Origin: Mumia quercus
GTDB lineage: Bacteria; Actinomycetota; Actinomycetes; Propionibacteriales; Nocardioidaceae
Direction of reading: 5' to 3'
DNA: 64,000 nt
Assembly: GCF_025506335.1 (NCBI RefSeq)
Contig: NZ_JANZYO010000002.1
Span: forward strand, 544,221 to 608,220
Both the position numbers and the translations under genes were made by a program. Shown here piece by piece: positions 15,680 to 24,257 of this stretch (positions are counted from its first letter, which is position 1; each line of letters opens with the position of its first letter). The notes beneath the pieces were generated by a model. It was not told the DNA's origin and ran no database searches. It worked only from the letters and a program-made list of their open reading frames with translations.

Positions 15680-17464
15680 GTGCGTACGTCGATCGCCACC
15701 GTCTGCCTCAGCGGAAGCCTCGTCCCCAAGCTCCACGCCTGCGCCGAAGCCGGCTTCGACGGCGTGGAGATCTTCGAGCCCGATCTCGTCACGGCGTACG
15801 AGTCGCCGGAGGAGATCCGTACGCTCGCCCACCGGCTCGGGCTGTCGCTGGACCTCTACCAGCCGTTCCGCGACTTCGAGGGCGTCGACGACGCGACGTT
15901 CGCCGACAACATGCGGCGCGCGGAGACGAAGTTCCAGCTCATGAACCGCCTCGGCATGGACCTCGTCCTCGTGTGCAGCAACGTCGCGACGGCGACCGTC
16001 GACTCGGACGAGGTGTCCGCCCGCCAGCTTCGCGCGCTCGGCGAGCTCGCGTCCTCGTACGGCGTCCGGATCGCGTTCGAGGCCCTGGCCTGGGGCAGGT
16101 TCATCGACGACTACCGGCGCGCCTGGCGTGTCGTCGAGCGTGCCGACCACCCGAACGTCGGCGTCTGCCTCGACTCGTTCCACATCCTGTCGCGCGGTCA
16201 CGACCCGAGCGAGATCGAGAAGATCCCCGGCGACAAGATCTTCTTCCTCCAGCTCGCCGACGCCCCCGCGCTCGACATGGACGTGCTGTCGTGGAGCCGG
16301 CACCACCGCCTGTTCCCCGGCGAGGGCAGCTTCGACCTCCCCCGGTTCCTCGGCCACGTCCTCGCCGCCGGCTACACCGGACCTCTCTCGCTCGAGGTGT
16401 TCAACGACGTCTTCCGTCAGACCGACGTCCGCCGCACCGCTGCGCACGCGCACCGCTCCTTGGTCTGGCTCGCCGACCAGGTCCGGCCTCTGGACAGCAC
16501 CGCCGGGAGGCCGCTCACGGCCGTCAGCCCGCCGGAAGGGTTCGACTTCGTCGAGCTGCGCGGGTCCGGGCTCGACGAGGCCGATCTCGTGCTGGAGCAG
16601 CTCGGGTTCACCTTCCGCGGCCGGCACCGCACCAAGCCCGTACGCCTCTGGTCGTCGGGCCGGGCACGCGTGATCCTCAACGACCAGCGCGGCGCAGACA
16701 GGCCGACCCATCTGGCCGCGTTCGGCCTCGAGGTGGCCGACGCGAGCGCCGCACTGGCCCGTGCCCGCGAGCTCGACGCGCCGCCGGTCTTCCGCCAGAC
16801 CCATGCAGGCGAGCAGGACCTGCCCGCGACCGCAGCGCCGGACGGGACGCAGATCCTCTTCAGCGACAAGGGTCCGGACCCTCGGTGGCTCGACGAGTTC
16901 ACCTACGGCGACCCCGAACGCTCCGACGTCGCGCGCGCCATCGACCACGTCAACGTCACGCAGCGCTGGCAGGACTTCGACGAGGCCGTGCTCTTCTACC
17001 AGAGCGTGCTCGGCCTCGACCCCGAGCCCGCGCGCGAGGTCGCCGGCCCCCGCGGCCTCGTCCGGAGCCAGGTCATGCGCACGCCGGACGGATGCGTGCG
17101 GCTCCCGCTCAACGTCGAGCCCCAGGCCGAGGACGGGCGCACCCAGCACGTCGCGTTCTCCTCCGACGACGTCGTCGCGCTCGCCCGTACGGCACGCGCA
17201 CGCGGCCTCGCGTTCCTCCCTGTGCCGGACAACTACTACGACGACCTGCGGGCGAGGTTCGGCCTCGACGGCGCGTTCCTCGAGGAGCTGCGCTCGCTGG
17301 ACCTGCTGTACGACGAGGACGCCGCCGGCGGGTTCGTGCACTTCTACACGCGCACCCTCGGCGACGTGTTCTTCGAGTTCGTCGAGCGGCGCGGCAGGTA
17401 CGACGGGTACGGCGCGGCGGACGCGCCCGTACGGCTGGCCGCTCAGCGCGCCACCACGCGCTGA
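15680..17464 (+). CDS. quiC: 3-dehydroshikimate dehydratase, TIM barrel fused to HPPD-like domain
   Basis: This 594-residue fusion has an N-terminal xylose-isomerase-like TIM barrel (1-~265; CLDSFHILSRG, FFLQLADAP) and a C-terminal 4-hydroxyphenylpyruvate-dioxygenase-like vicinal oxygen chelate half (~285-590) with metal ligands in HVNVTQRW, HVAFSSDD and FFEFVERR. This is the architecture of QuiC-type bacterial dehydroshikimate dehydratases, which make protocatechuate from 3-dehydroshikimate during quinate and shikimate catabolism. The GTG start follows the putative TetR operator directly. The LacI/TRAP operon 2 kb downstream includes a shikimate-dehydrogenase-like enzyme that could supply the substrate. 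Confidence 0.9.
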   Translation: MRTSIATVCLSGSLVPKLHACAEAGFDGVEIFEPDLVTAYESPEEIRTLAHRLGLSLDLYQPFRDFEGVDDATFADNMRRAETKFQLMNRLGMDLVLVCSNVATATVDSDEVSARQLRALGELASSYGVRIAFEALAWGRFIDDYRRAWRVVERADHPNVGVCLDSFHILSRGHDPSEIEKIPGDKIFFLQLADAPALDMDVLSWSRHHRLFPGEGSFDLPRFLGHVLAAGYTGPLSLEVFNDVFRQTDVRRTAAHAHRSLVWLADQVRPLDSTAGRPLTAVSPPEGFDFVELRGSGLDEADLVLEQLGFTFRGRHRTKPVRLWSSGRARVILNDQRGADRPTHLAAFGLEVADASAALARARELDAPPVFRQTHAGEQDLPATAAPDGTQILFSDKGPDPRWLDEFTYGDPERSDVARAIDHVNVTQRWQDFDEAVLFYQSVLGLDPEPAREVAGPRGLVRSQVMRTPDGCVRLPLNVEPQAEDGRTQHVAFSSDDVVALARTARARGLAFLPVPDNYYDDLRARFGLDGAFLEELRSLDLLYDEDAAGGFVHFYTRTLGDVFFEFVERRGRYDGYGAADAPVRLAAQRATTR

Positions 17465-17474
17465 GGAAGTCTGG

Positions 17475-17500
17475 TTGTGCGCAACTGAATTGCGCGCTAC
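17475..17500. promoter_or_regulatory. OhrR-type operator
   Basis: TTGTGCGCAA, then CTGAA, then TTGCGCGCTAC lies just upstream of the ohrR-like start. TGTGCGCAA and TTGCGCGCT are inverted at seven of nine positions, and the core resembles the TTGCGCGCAATTGAATT-type box known for OhrR in other bacteria. Autoregulation plus control of the downstream ohr is expected. Confidence 0.7.
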
Positions 17501-17509
17501 ACATAAGAG

Positions 17510-17944
17510 GTGCCCACCGCGAGCGTCGACCAGCAGCTGTGCTTCGCGCTGTACTCCGCAGCGCGGGCGATGACGGCCACCTACCGGCCGCTGCTCGCCG
17601 CACTCGACCTCACCTATCCGCAGTACCTCGTCATGCTCGTCCTGTGGGAGGAGCGCCGCGTCTCCGTCGGACGTCTGGGCGAGCGGCTCCAGCTCGACTC
17701 GGGCACGCTCTCACCGCTGCTGAAGCGGCTGGAGACCCAGGGTTTCGTCCGCCGTGAACGCTCCGCCTCCGACGAGCGCGTCGTGGAGGTCTCGCTGACG
17801 CCGGCAGGGCGCCGCCTCGAACGCCGGGCGGCGCGCATCCCCCGCCAGATCCACGACTCCACCGGGCTGACCGCCGCAGACGCCGCCGCGCTCCGCGACG
17901 CCGTCCGTCACCTCACCGACCTGCTCGACACCCGTCGTAGCTGA
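17510..17944 (+). CDS. ohrR: MarR family organic-hydroperoxide sensor (OhrR)
   Basis: The 144-residue winged-helix protein has the OhrR hallmark: the N-terminal reactive cysteine (C11 in QQLCFALYSA) with nearby tyrosines, the YPQYLVMLVLWE segment and the wing (LLKRLETQGFVRRERSASDERVVEVSLT). Organic peroxides oxidise the cysteine and release DNA. No second conserved redox cysteine is seen in the C-terminal half, so it fits the one-Cys class. It starts with GTG after AAGAGG and is followed 17 bp later by ohr, making a self-contained operon. Confidence 0.93.
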   Translation: MPTASVDQQLCFALYSAARAMTATYRPLLAALDLTYPQYLVMLVLWEERRVSVGRLGERLQLDSGTLSPLLKRLETQGFVRRERSASDERVVEVSLTPAGRRLERRAARIPRQIHDSTGLTAADAAALRDAVRHLTDLLDTRRS

Positions 17945-17961
17945 TCCTTGGAAGGACCTCC

Positions 17962-18384
17962 ATGACCCCGCTCTACACCGCCGAAGCCCTGACGACCGGC
18001 GACGGACGCAACGGCCAGGGCCGCAGCTCCGACGGCCGGCTCGACCTCCAGCTCGCCGTCCCGCGGGAGATGGGCGGCTCGGGTGACGGGACCAACCCCG
18101 AGCAGCTGTTCGCCCTCGGCTACGCGGCGTGCTTCCACTCCGCGCTGCGCTCGATCGCCGGCCGCGAGGGCGCCGACGTGAGCGACTCCGCCGTCGGCGC
18201 CCGCGTGTCGATCGGCTCGAACGACGCCGGCGGGTACGCCCTCGCCGTCGAGCTCGAGATCACGCTCCCCCACCTCGACCACGACACGGCGCAGCAGCTG
18301 GCGGAGAAGGCGCACCAGGTCTGCCCGTACTCCAACGCCACCCGCGGCAACATCGACGTCACCCTCACCGTGACCGACGACTGA
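17962..18384 (+). CDS. ohr: Organic hydroperoxide reductase Ohr
   Basis: This 140-residue Ohr/OsmC-family enzyme reduces fatty-acid and other organic peroxides to alcohols using a lipoyl or thiol donor. The catalytic pair is C57 (GYAACFHSAL) and C121 (HQVCPYSNATRGN), both in place, with the conserved R21. The length is normal for Ohr. GGAAGGA precedes the ATG. It follows ohrR in the same operon; a strong hairpin lies right after its stop. Confidence 0.95.
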   Translation: MTPLYTAEALTTGDGRNGQGRSSDGRLDLQLAVPREMGGSGDGTNPEQLFALGYAACFHSALRSIAGREGADVSDSAVGARVSIGSNDAGGYALAVELEITLPHLDHDTAQQLAEKAHQVCPYSNATRGNIDVTLTVTDD

Positions 18385-18393
18385 CGACTGACG

Positions 18394-18427
18394 CGACCGG
18401 GCGGGCGCTACGGCGCCTGCCCGGTCG
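18394..18427. terminator. Strong hairpin between ohr and the convergent lacI gene
   Basis: CGACCGGGC pairs with GCCCGGTCG, enclosing an inner GGCGC-TACG-GCGCC hairpin with a stable tetraloop. It starts 10 bp after the ohr stop and overlaps the 3' end of the convergent LacI gene. It probably terminates both transcripts. Confidence 0.7.
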
Positions 18428-19397
18428 AGTCGCGCAGGACGAGCTCGCTCGGGATCAGCACCCGGGCCGGCGCGCGACCGCGGCGCGCGGGCGTCGCCAT
18501 GTCGAGCAGGATCTCGACCGCGGCGCGCCCGACCTCGACGTGCGGACCGCCCAGCGTCGTGAGGCGGGGCGTGCACAGCGCGGAGGCGAAGATGTCGTCG
18601 AACCCGACCACGCTCACGTCCTCCGGCACCCGCACCCCGCGCTGCGCGAACCGCTGGACGACACCGATCGCGAGCAGGTCGTTGTGCGCCACGACAGCGG
18701 TGGCACCGGTGTTGACCGCGCCGTCGGCCGCGACTCCCCCGTGCGCCACCTTCGGCGTGAACGGGCCGACGCGCTCGACCCGGATGTGGAGGTCGTCGCA
18801 CGCCGCGCTCAGTGCCGCCCACCGCGTCGCCGCCATCCACGAGTTGCGCGGACCGGCCAGGTAGACCAGATGGCGGTGCCCCAGCGACGCCAGGTGCTCG
18901 ACGATCTGACGGCAGCCCTGGACGTGGTCCAGGACGACGCTCGGGAGGCCGGGGAGCTCGCGGTTCATCAGCACGACGGGACGTTGCGCGGCGATCCGTT
19001 CGAGGTTCTCGTCGGGGAGCCTGCTCGCGGCAAGCACGAACCCGTCGACCGAGCTCACGAGGCGCTGGATCTGGTCGTACTCGATGCGCGGCGACTCCTC
19101 CGCGTTGACGAGCACGAGGGTGTACTCCGACGCCTTCGCGCGCAGCTCGGCCCCGCGGATCAGCTCGAAGTAGTGCGGGTTGGTGATGTCGGAGACCACC
19201 ATCGCGACCGTGTGGTGCCGCCCCGAGAACAGCGCACGTGCGTGGGGGTTTGGCCGGTAGCCGAGCTCGGCGGCGACGGCCAGCACGTGCTCCCGCGTCT
19301 TGGTGCTCACGCGGGTCGGTTGCGAGAACGCACGCGAGACCGTCGAGGTCGCCACGCCCGCTGCGGCAGCCACGTCGTAGATCGTCGGGTCGGCCAT
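18408..19397 (-). CDS. LacI family regulator of the TRAP/lactonase operon
   Basis: The 329-residue repressor has the LacI helix-turn-helix at residues ~5-24 (TIYDVAAAAGVATSTVSRAF) and hinge region ending in NPHARAL, followed by a periplasmic-binding-protein-like effector domain. It is divergent from dctQ with an 79-bp gap that holds two adjacent palindromes typical of LacI operators (central CG replaced). It very likely represses the TRAP operon until the transported compound or a metabolite binds. The ATG at 19397 fixes the N-terminus by family alignment. Confidence 0.92.
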   Translation of the reverse strand: MADPTIYDVAAAAGVATSTVSRAFSQPTRVSTKTREHVLAVAAELGYRPNPHARALFSGRHHTVAMVVSDITNPHYFELIRGAELRAKASEYTLVLVNAEESPRIEYDQIQRLVSSVDGFVLAASRLPDENLERIAAQRPVVLMNRELPGLPSVVLDHVQGCRQIVEHLASLGHRHLVYLAGPRNSWMAATRWAALSAACDDLHIRVERVGPFTPKVAHGGVAADGAVNTGATAVVAHNDLLAIGVVQRFAQRGVRVPEDVSVVGFDDIFASALCTPRLTTLGGPHVEVGRAAVEILLDMATPARRGRAPARVLIPSELVLRDSTGQAP

Positions 19398-19414
19398 GTC
19401 ACGTAGCGAACACG

Positions 19415-19444
19415 ATCTGGCAACCAGATGGCAACCGCTTGCCA
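19415..19444. promoter_or_regulatory. Tandem LacI-type operators
   Basis: ATCTGGCAACCAGAT (19415-19429) and TGGCAACCGCTTGCCA (19429-19444) are two abutting palindromes in the LacI/dctQ gap, sharing the half-site TGGCAA. The second has perfect 6-bp arms with a 4-bp centre. They sit 33-62 bp before the dctQ ATG and 18-47 bp before the lacI start, so one protein could repress both genes. Confidence 0.75.
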
Positions 19445-19476
19445 TCGATGCGCCGCGCTCTCTACCTTCCCGTCCT

Positions 19477-20055
19477 ATGACTTCCGTCACGTCGGAGCCG
19501 GACGCCCGCGGTGGCCCCGTCCGTACGTTCTTCGAGCACCCGCCTCGGTGGGTCTCACGGACCGTGCGGACGCTCACCGCGATCGAGCTCGCGATCGGCA
19601 TCGCGGCCCTGCTCCTGATCTTCTTCCTCGTGATGGCGCAGGCCGTCCAGCGGTACCTGCCCTTCGACGGCTGGCCGTGGACGGGCGAGCTCGCCCGGTT
19701 CTGCCTGGTGTGGCTGACCTTCGTCGTCGCCGGCGTCCTCGTGACCACCGACTCGCACATCGCGATCGAGATGGTCGACGCGGTCGACAACGAGGTCGTA
19801 CGCCGGCTCGTCCGCGTGATCTCCTGCGTCGTCGTGGCCGCGGTCGGCGTCGGCCTCACGGCCGAGGCGTGGTCCCTCATCGAGACCCAGAGCATCCTCA
19901 AGTCCCCCGCCATGCGGATGCCGATGTCGTGGTTCTACGCGATCTCCCTGATCGGCTTCGTCAGCACGACCCTCCGCGCCTCCGTCGCCGCCGTCCAGTA
20001 CGCCGTGGTCGGCGTGCCTCAGGACCAGTCCCGCTCGGAGGCACCGGTCGAATGA
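19477..20055 (+). CDS. dctQ: TRAP transporter small membrane subunit (DctQ)
   Basis: The 192-residue protein has four transmembrane segments (about residues 35-55, 72-92, 115-135 and 155-175) and the DctQ-type pattern WTGELARFCLVWLTFVVAG between them. It forms the integral-membrane complex with DctM that, with the DctP binding protein, imports organic acids by sodium symport. The ATG at 19477 is chosen because upstream sequence is the operator region. The stop overlaps dctM by ATGA. Confidence 0.9.
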   Translation: MTSVTSEPDARGGPVRTFFEHPPRWVSRTVRTLTAIELAIGIAALLLIFFLVMAQAVQRYLPFDGWPWTGELARFCLVWLTFVVAGVLVTTDSHIAIEMVDAVDNEVVRRLVRVISCVVVAAVGVGLTAEAWSLIETQSILKSPAMRMPMSWFYAISLIGFVSTTLRASVAAVQYAVVGVPQDQSRSEAPVE

Positions 20056-21326
20056 GCCTGCTGATCCTCTGCCTGCTGATCACGCTCCTGCTCGTGATCA
20101 GGGTCCCGATCGCCTTCGCGTTCATCGGGCCCTCGCTGCTCTACCTCATCACCAACGACCTCTCGCTCGGCCTGGCGCTGCGCCTGGTGGCGCAGTCCAC
20201 GGCGAGCTTCCCGCTGCTGGCGGTCCCGCTGTTCATCCTGCTGGGGACGCTCGCCAACCACGCGGGCATCGCCGACCGGCTCTTCGACTTCGCGCTCGCC
20301 CTCCTCGGCCGGGTCCGTGGGAGCCTCGGTTACGTCAGCGTCGGCGTGAGCGTCGGCTTCTCCTGGATGAGCGGCTCGGCGGTCGCGGACGCCGCGGCGC
20401 TCGGCAAGGTCCAGATCCCGGCCATGCTGCGCAGCGGCTACTCCAAGAAGTTCGCCCTGGGCGTGACCGGCGCCGCCTCGCTGATCGCGCCCGTGATGCC
20501 GCCGAGCATCCCGGCCGTCATCTACGCGGGCCTCGCCGCCGTGTCCACCGGCGCGCTGTTCGCGGCGTCGGTGGTGCCGGCCCTGCTGATGGCGGTCGGC
20601 CTGTGCATCGTGGTCTTCTTCTGGGTCCGCCGCGACCCCAACATCGAGCGCACGCAGTTCAGCGGCGCGCGCGTGTGGGAGACCGGCAAGCGCGTGATCG
20701 CCCCGCTCGGCGCCCCCGTCATCATCCTGGGCGGCATCCTCGGCGGCGTCTTCACCCCGACCGAGGCCGCGGCCGTCGGCGTCGCGTACATGGCGCTGCT
20801 CGGGTTCGCCTACCGCACCCTCAAGATCCGCGACCTCCCGAAGGTCCTCACCGAGGCGGTCCTGACCAGCGGCGCGATCATGCTCATCGTCGCCTCGGCC
20901 AACCTGCTCGGCTACATCTTCGCCCGCGAGCAGGTAGCGAAGGACCTCTCGGCGTGGGTCCTCGACCTCACGTCGAGCCCGACGGTGTTCCTGCTGCTCG
21001 TCCTGCTGCTGTCGCTGATCCTCGGCACGGCTCTCGACGCCATCGCGGTGCTCACCCTGGCGGTCCCGATCCTGCTGCCGATCGCCGCGGTGTACGACGT
21101 CGACCCCATCGCCCTCGGCGTGCTGATGATCCTGTCGCAGATGATCGGGCTGCTCACTCCCCCGGTCGGCACCGTCATCTTCGTCCTGCAGGCGATCGCG
21201 AAGGCGCGCATGTCGGAGGTCTTCTGGGGCGCCCTGCCGTTCATGGTGCCGCTGCTCCTCCTGTGCGTCGCGATCATCTTCTGGCCCGACGCGATCCTGT
21301 ACCTCCCGCAGAGGCTGGGCCTGTGA
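20052..21326 (+). CDS. dctM: TRAP transporter large membrane subunit (DctM)
   Basis: This 424-residue protein has about twelve hydrophobic helices and the DctM signatures VPLFILLGTLANHAGI, SGSAVADAAALG and PPSIPAVIYAGLA, plus GGILGGVFTPTEAAAVGV. It is the channel subunit of the TRAP importer. It starts within the dctQ stop (ATGA) and its own stop overlaps the GTG of the shikimate-dehydrogenase-like gene, so translation is coupled along the operon. Confidence 0.95.
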   Translation: MSLLILCLLITLLLVIRVPIAFAFIGPSLLYLITNDLSLGLALRLVAQSTASFPLLAVPLFILLGTLANHAGIADRLFDFALALLGRVRGSLGYVSVGVSVGFSWMSGSAVADAAALGKVQIPAMLRSGYSKKFALGVTGAASLIAPVMPPSIPAVIYAGLAAVSTGALFAASVVPALLMAVGLCIVVFFWVRRDPNIERTQFSGARVWETGKRVIAPLGAPVIILGGILGGVFTPTEAAAVGVAYMALLGFAYRTLKIRDLPKVLTEAVLTSGAIMLIVASANLLGYIFAREQVAKDLSAWVLDLTSSPTVFLLLVLLLSLILGTALDAIAVLTLAVPILLPIAAVYDVDPIALGVLMILSQMIGLLTPPVGTVIFVLQAIAKARMSEVFWGALPFMVPLLLLCVAIIFWPDAILYLPQRLGL

Positions 21327-22264
21327 GCGCGCGCGAGTCGGTGCTCGTGGCGCTGCTGGGACAAGGCGTCGGCCCTTCGCTGACGCCGGCGATGCACGAG
21401 CGCGAGGCCGACCGCCACGGGCTCCGCTACGTCTACAAGGTGGTCGACCTCGACGGTGACCGGGTGGGTGCCGACCACCTCCGCCGCCTGCTCGACGCCG
21501 CCGTCGAGCTGGGCTTCGACGGGCTGAACGTCACGCACCCGATCAAGCACACGATGATGCCGTTGGTCGACCAGCTCGGGACGGAGGTCGAGCGCATCGG
21601 CGCCCTCAACACCGTCCTCGTACGGGACGGTCGCACCGTCGCCCGCAACACCGACGTCACCGGCTTCTCGCGCGCGTTCCGCGACGGCCTCCCCGACGCC
21701 GACCTCACCGACGTGGTGCTGCTCGGTGCCGGCGGCGCGGGGACGGCGGTCGCGCACGCGCTGTCGGCGCTCGGCGCGACCCGGCTCCGCGTCGTCGACC
21801 CCGACCGCGGGCGCGCCCAGGACCTCGCGATCTCCCTGGCGGCCGCCGACAGCGAGACCACCGTCGAGACCTTCGGCCCGACCGCGCTCGGACGGGTCCT
21901 CGCCGACGCCTCGGGAGTCGTGAACGCCACCCCCCTCGGCATGGCGCACCACCCCGGGACCCCGGTGCCGGGCGAGCTGCTCACCCCGCAGCTCTGGGTG
22001 GCTGACATCGTCTACCGCCCTCTCACGACCGAGCTGCTCCGTACGGCGCGAGCACGCGGTTGCCCCACCCTCAGCGGCGCCGGGATGGCGGTCCACCAGG
22101 CCGCCGACACCTTCGAGCTCCTCACCGGCAGGACAGCTCACCGCGAGGAGATGTTCCGCGACTTCGACGCGATGGTCTCGGCCGAGACCGCCGCGTCGCA
22201 CGACCCGGCCGTCGACCACCCCACCCACCGTTCTCGGGACACCTCCGGAGAAAGGACCCAGTAG
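21323..22264 (+). CDS. Shikimate/quinate dehydrogenase-like enzyme
   Basis: The 313-residue product shows the shikimate dehydrogenase family features: GPSLTPAMHE (substrate Ser/Thr), NVTHPIKHTMM with the catalytic Lys, NTDVTGF with the paired Asp, and the nucleotide loop GAGGAGTAV at about residue 137. The residues after strand two (VVDPDRGRAQ) contain Asp, favouring NAD over NADP, as in catabolic quinate/shikimate dehydrogenases. It lies between dctM and dctP in a transport operon, so a catabolic role is far more likely than the biosynthetic AroE role. GTG overlaps the dctM stop. A C-terminal ~30-residue polar tail is unusual. Confidence 0.9.
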   Translation: MSARESVLVALLGQGVGPSLTPAMHEREADRHGLRYVYKVVDLDGDRVGADHLRRLLDAAVELGFDGLNVTHPIKHTMMPLVDQLGTEVERIGALNTVLVRDGRTVARNTDVTGFSRAFRDGLPDADLTDVVLLGAGGAGTAVAHALSALGATRLRVVDPDRGRAQDLAISLAAADSETTVETFGPTALGRVLADASGVVNATPLGMAHHPGTPVPGELLTPQLWVADIVYRPLTTELLRTARARGCPTLSGAGMAVHQAADTFELLTGRTAHREEMFRDFDAMVSAETAASHDPAVDHPTHRSRDTSGERTQ

Positions 22265-22266
22265 CC

Positions 22267-23280
22267 ATGACTACCTACCGATTCCGCCGCACCACGATCG
22301 CCGCCTGGGCGGTCGTCCCCCTCCTCGCGCTCACCGCGTGCGGAGGCGACGACGAGGGAGGTGACGGCGGCGAGGTCGAGCTCACACTCGCCCACAGCTA
22401 CACCGAGAACCAGCCGCAGCACCGCTGCGGCGCCCAGGTGATCGCCGACGAGGTCGAGAAGGCCGACGTCGGGATGACGGTCGCGCTGCACCCCAACAGC
22501 GAGCTCGGCGGCGACGCCGACCGGATCAGCTCGGTCGTCTCCGGCGACATCGACATCGACATCCAGGGCGCCTCGGCACTCGGCGCGGTGTACGAGCCGG
22601 TGGCCGTCCTCGACGCCGCGTACGCCTTCGACGACAACGACCACCTGGTCCGGTTCTTCGAGAGCGACGACTCCAACGAGCTGCTCGACGGCTTCAAGGA
22701 GGAGACCGGCGTGACGACGCTCGGGGCGTGGTCGGCGGGTCAGCGGCAGTTCACCGCAAACAAGCCGATCCGTACGCCCGCGGACCTCGAGGGCCTGCGG
22801 ATGCGCTTCCCCGCGTCGCCGCAGTTCCTCATGAACGCCAAGGCGCTGGGCGCGAACGCGACCGAGGTGGCGTACGAGGAGCTGTTCCTGGCCCTCCAGC
22901 AGGGCACGGTCGACGGCCAGGAGAACCCGATCGTCAACATCGACGCGGTGAGCCTCGACGAGGTGCAGGACTACATCAGCATGTCCTCGCACCAGGCCAA
23001 CTCCAACCTCGTGATCGTCGGTCAGAAGTGGGACGAGCTGTCCGACGAGCAGCAGGACGCGCTCCAGTCCGCGGTCGACGCGGCGGTCGAGCAGGTGCCG
23101 GGCTGCGTCGAGGAGGACGAGCAGAAGACCCTCGCGGAGTGGAAGGAGAGCGGCGCGCTCGAGATCGTCGAGGACGTCGACGTCGAGGCGTTCCGCACGA
23201 AGGCCGACACGTACCTGCGCGAGAACTTCGGCGAGGAGCAGCTCGCGGTCTACGAAGCGATCCGGGGCACGGCTGAATGA
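22267..23280 (+). CDS. dctP: TRAP transporter substrate-binding lipoprotein (DctP)
   Basis: The 337-residue protein starts with a signal peptide and a lipobox (LLALTAC, lipid-modified Cys25), so it is anchored outside the membrane as expected in a Gram-positive cell. The mature part has DctP-family features: TLAHSYTENQPQH, SELGGDADRISSVVSGDIDI, the conserved Arg-containing segment IRTPADLEGLRMRFP and LFLALQQGTVDGQENPI. That Arg usually binds the carboxylate of the ligand. Its stop overlaps the lactonase start by ATGA. Ligand: an organic acid, probably a cyclic or sugar acid. Confidence 0.93.
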   Translation: MTTYRFRRTTIAAWAVVPLLALTACGGDDEGGDGGEVELTLAHSYTENQPQHRCGAQVIADEVEKADVGMTVALHPNSELGGDADRISSVVSGDIDIDIQGASALGAVYEPVAVLDAAYAFDDNDHLVRFFESDDSNELLDGFKEETGVTTLGAWSAGQRQFTANKPIRTPADLEGLRMRFPASPQFLMNAKALGANATEVAYEELFLALQQGTVDGQENPIVNIDAVSLDEVQDYISMSSHQANSNLVIVGQKWDELSDEQQDALQSAVDAAVEQVPGCVEEDEQKTLAEWKESGALEIVEDVDVEAFRTKADTYLRENFGEEQLAVYEAIRGTAE

Positions 23281-24257
23281 CGGGCGCGGGGGAAGTCCAG
23301 ACCTTCACCGGTCCGCTCGACGCGGACGACCTCGGGGTCACGCTCCTCCATGAGCACGTCTTCGTGGGGCACACCGAGCTGGACCTGAACTTCCCCCATC
23401 CGGAGTGGGACGAGGCTGCGGCGGTCGACACGGCCGTCGCAGGCCTCGACCGGCTCTGGGAGCTCGGCGTACGCACGGTGGTCGACCTCACCGTGCTGGG
23501 TCTCGGCCGGGACGTGGCGCGCGTCGCGAAGGTCGCGGCCCGCTCTCGCGTCGCGCTCGTCGCCTCGACCGGCTACTACACCGCCGACGTGCTTCCCCCG
23601 TACTTCCACACCCACGGGCCCGGGCTGCTCGTCGGCGGTCCGGATCCGCTGATCGAGATGTTCGTCGGTGACATCGAGAAGGGGATCGCCGGCACCGACG
23701 TCCGCGCCGGCATGCTGAAGGTCGTGACCGACCGGCTGGGCCTGACCCCGGACGTCTCGCGGGTGATGACCGCGGCGGCGGTCGCGCACCAGCAGACCGG
23801 CGTGCCGATCACCACCCACACCCACGCGCCGTCGCAGAACGGGCGCGCCCAGCTGTCGTTCCTGCGCCGGCACGACGTCTCTCCCACGCGCGTGATCGTG
23901 GGCCACTGCGGCGACTCCGACGACATCGCCTACCTGCGCGAGCTCGCCGACACGGGCGCCACCCTGGGGATGGACCGCTTCGGGATGGAGCACGTCCTCG
24001 ACGACGAGATCCGCGTCGAGACGGTCCTCACGCTGCTGGACCTGGGGTACGCCGACCGGATGGTCCTGTCGCACGACGCCGCGTTCTTCAGTCGTGTCAC
24101 GCCGCCGAGCTGGCGGTCGCGCCACGTCCCGAACTGGCACATGGAGAACCTCCACCGGCGGATCGTCCCGATGCTCCGGGCCGGCGGAGCCAGCGAGGAC
24201 GACCTGGAGCAGATGCTCGTGCGCAACCCTGCACGGCTGCTCGTCCCTTCACGCTGA
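23277..24257 (+). CDS. Phosphotriesterase-like lactonase family metallohydrolase
   Basis: This 326-residue TIM-barrel amidohydrolase has all metal ligands of the phosphotriesterase family: H25 and H27 (LLHEHVF), the bridging carbamylated lysine K148 (GMLKVVT), H181/H183 region (THTHAP), H210 (GHCGDSDD) and D267 (SHDAAF). Family members hydrolyse lactones or, promiscuously, phosphotriesters. Being the last gene of the TRAP operon and coupled to dctP by ATGA, it probably opens a lactone formed from the imported compound. The substrate cannot be read from sequence. Its 3' end overlaps the convergent LysR gene by 9 bp. Confidence 0.9.
   Translation: MTGAGEVQTFTGPLDADDLGVTLLHEHVFVGHTELDLNFPHPEWDEAAAVDTAVAGLDRLWELGVRTVVDLTVLGLGRDVARVAKVAARSRVALVASTGYYTADVLPPYFHTHGPGLLVGGPDPLIEMFVGDIEKGIAGTDVRAGMLKVVTDRLGLTPDVSRVMTAAAVAHQQTGVPITTHTHAPSQNGRAQLSFLRRHDVSPTRVIVGHCGDSDDIAYLRELADTGATLGMDRFGMEHVLDDEIRVETVLTLLDLGYADRMVLSHDAAFFSRVTPPSWRSRHVPNWHMENLHRRIVPMLRAGGASEDDLEQMLVRNPARLLVPSR

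Noticed and set aside
15655-17757. 700-codon plus-strand open frame overlapping the dehydratase
   Set aside because: Shadow frame of the QuiC-type gene and ohrR; extreme Arg/Ala/Pro composition and no motif.
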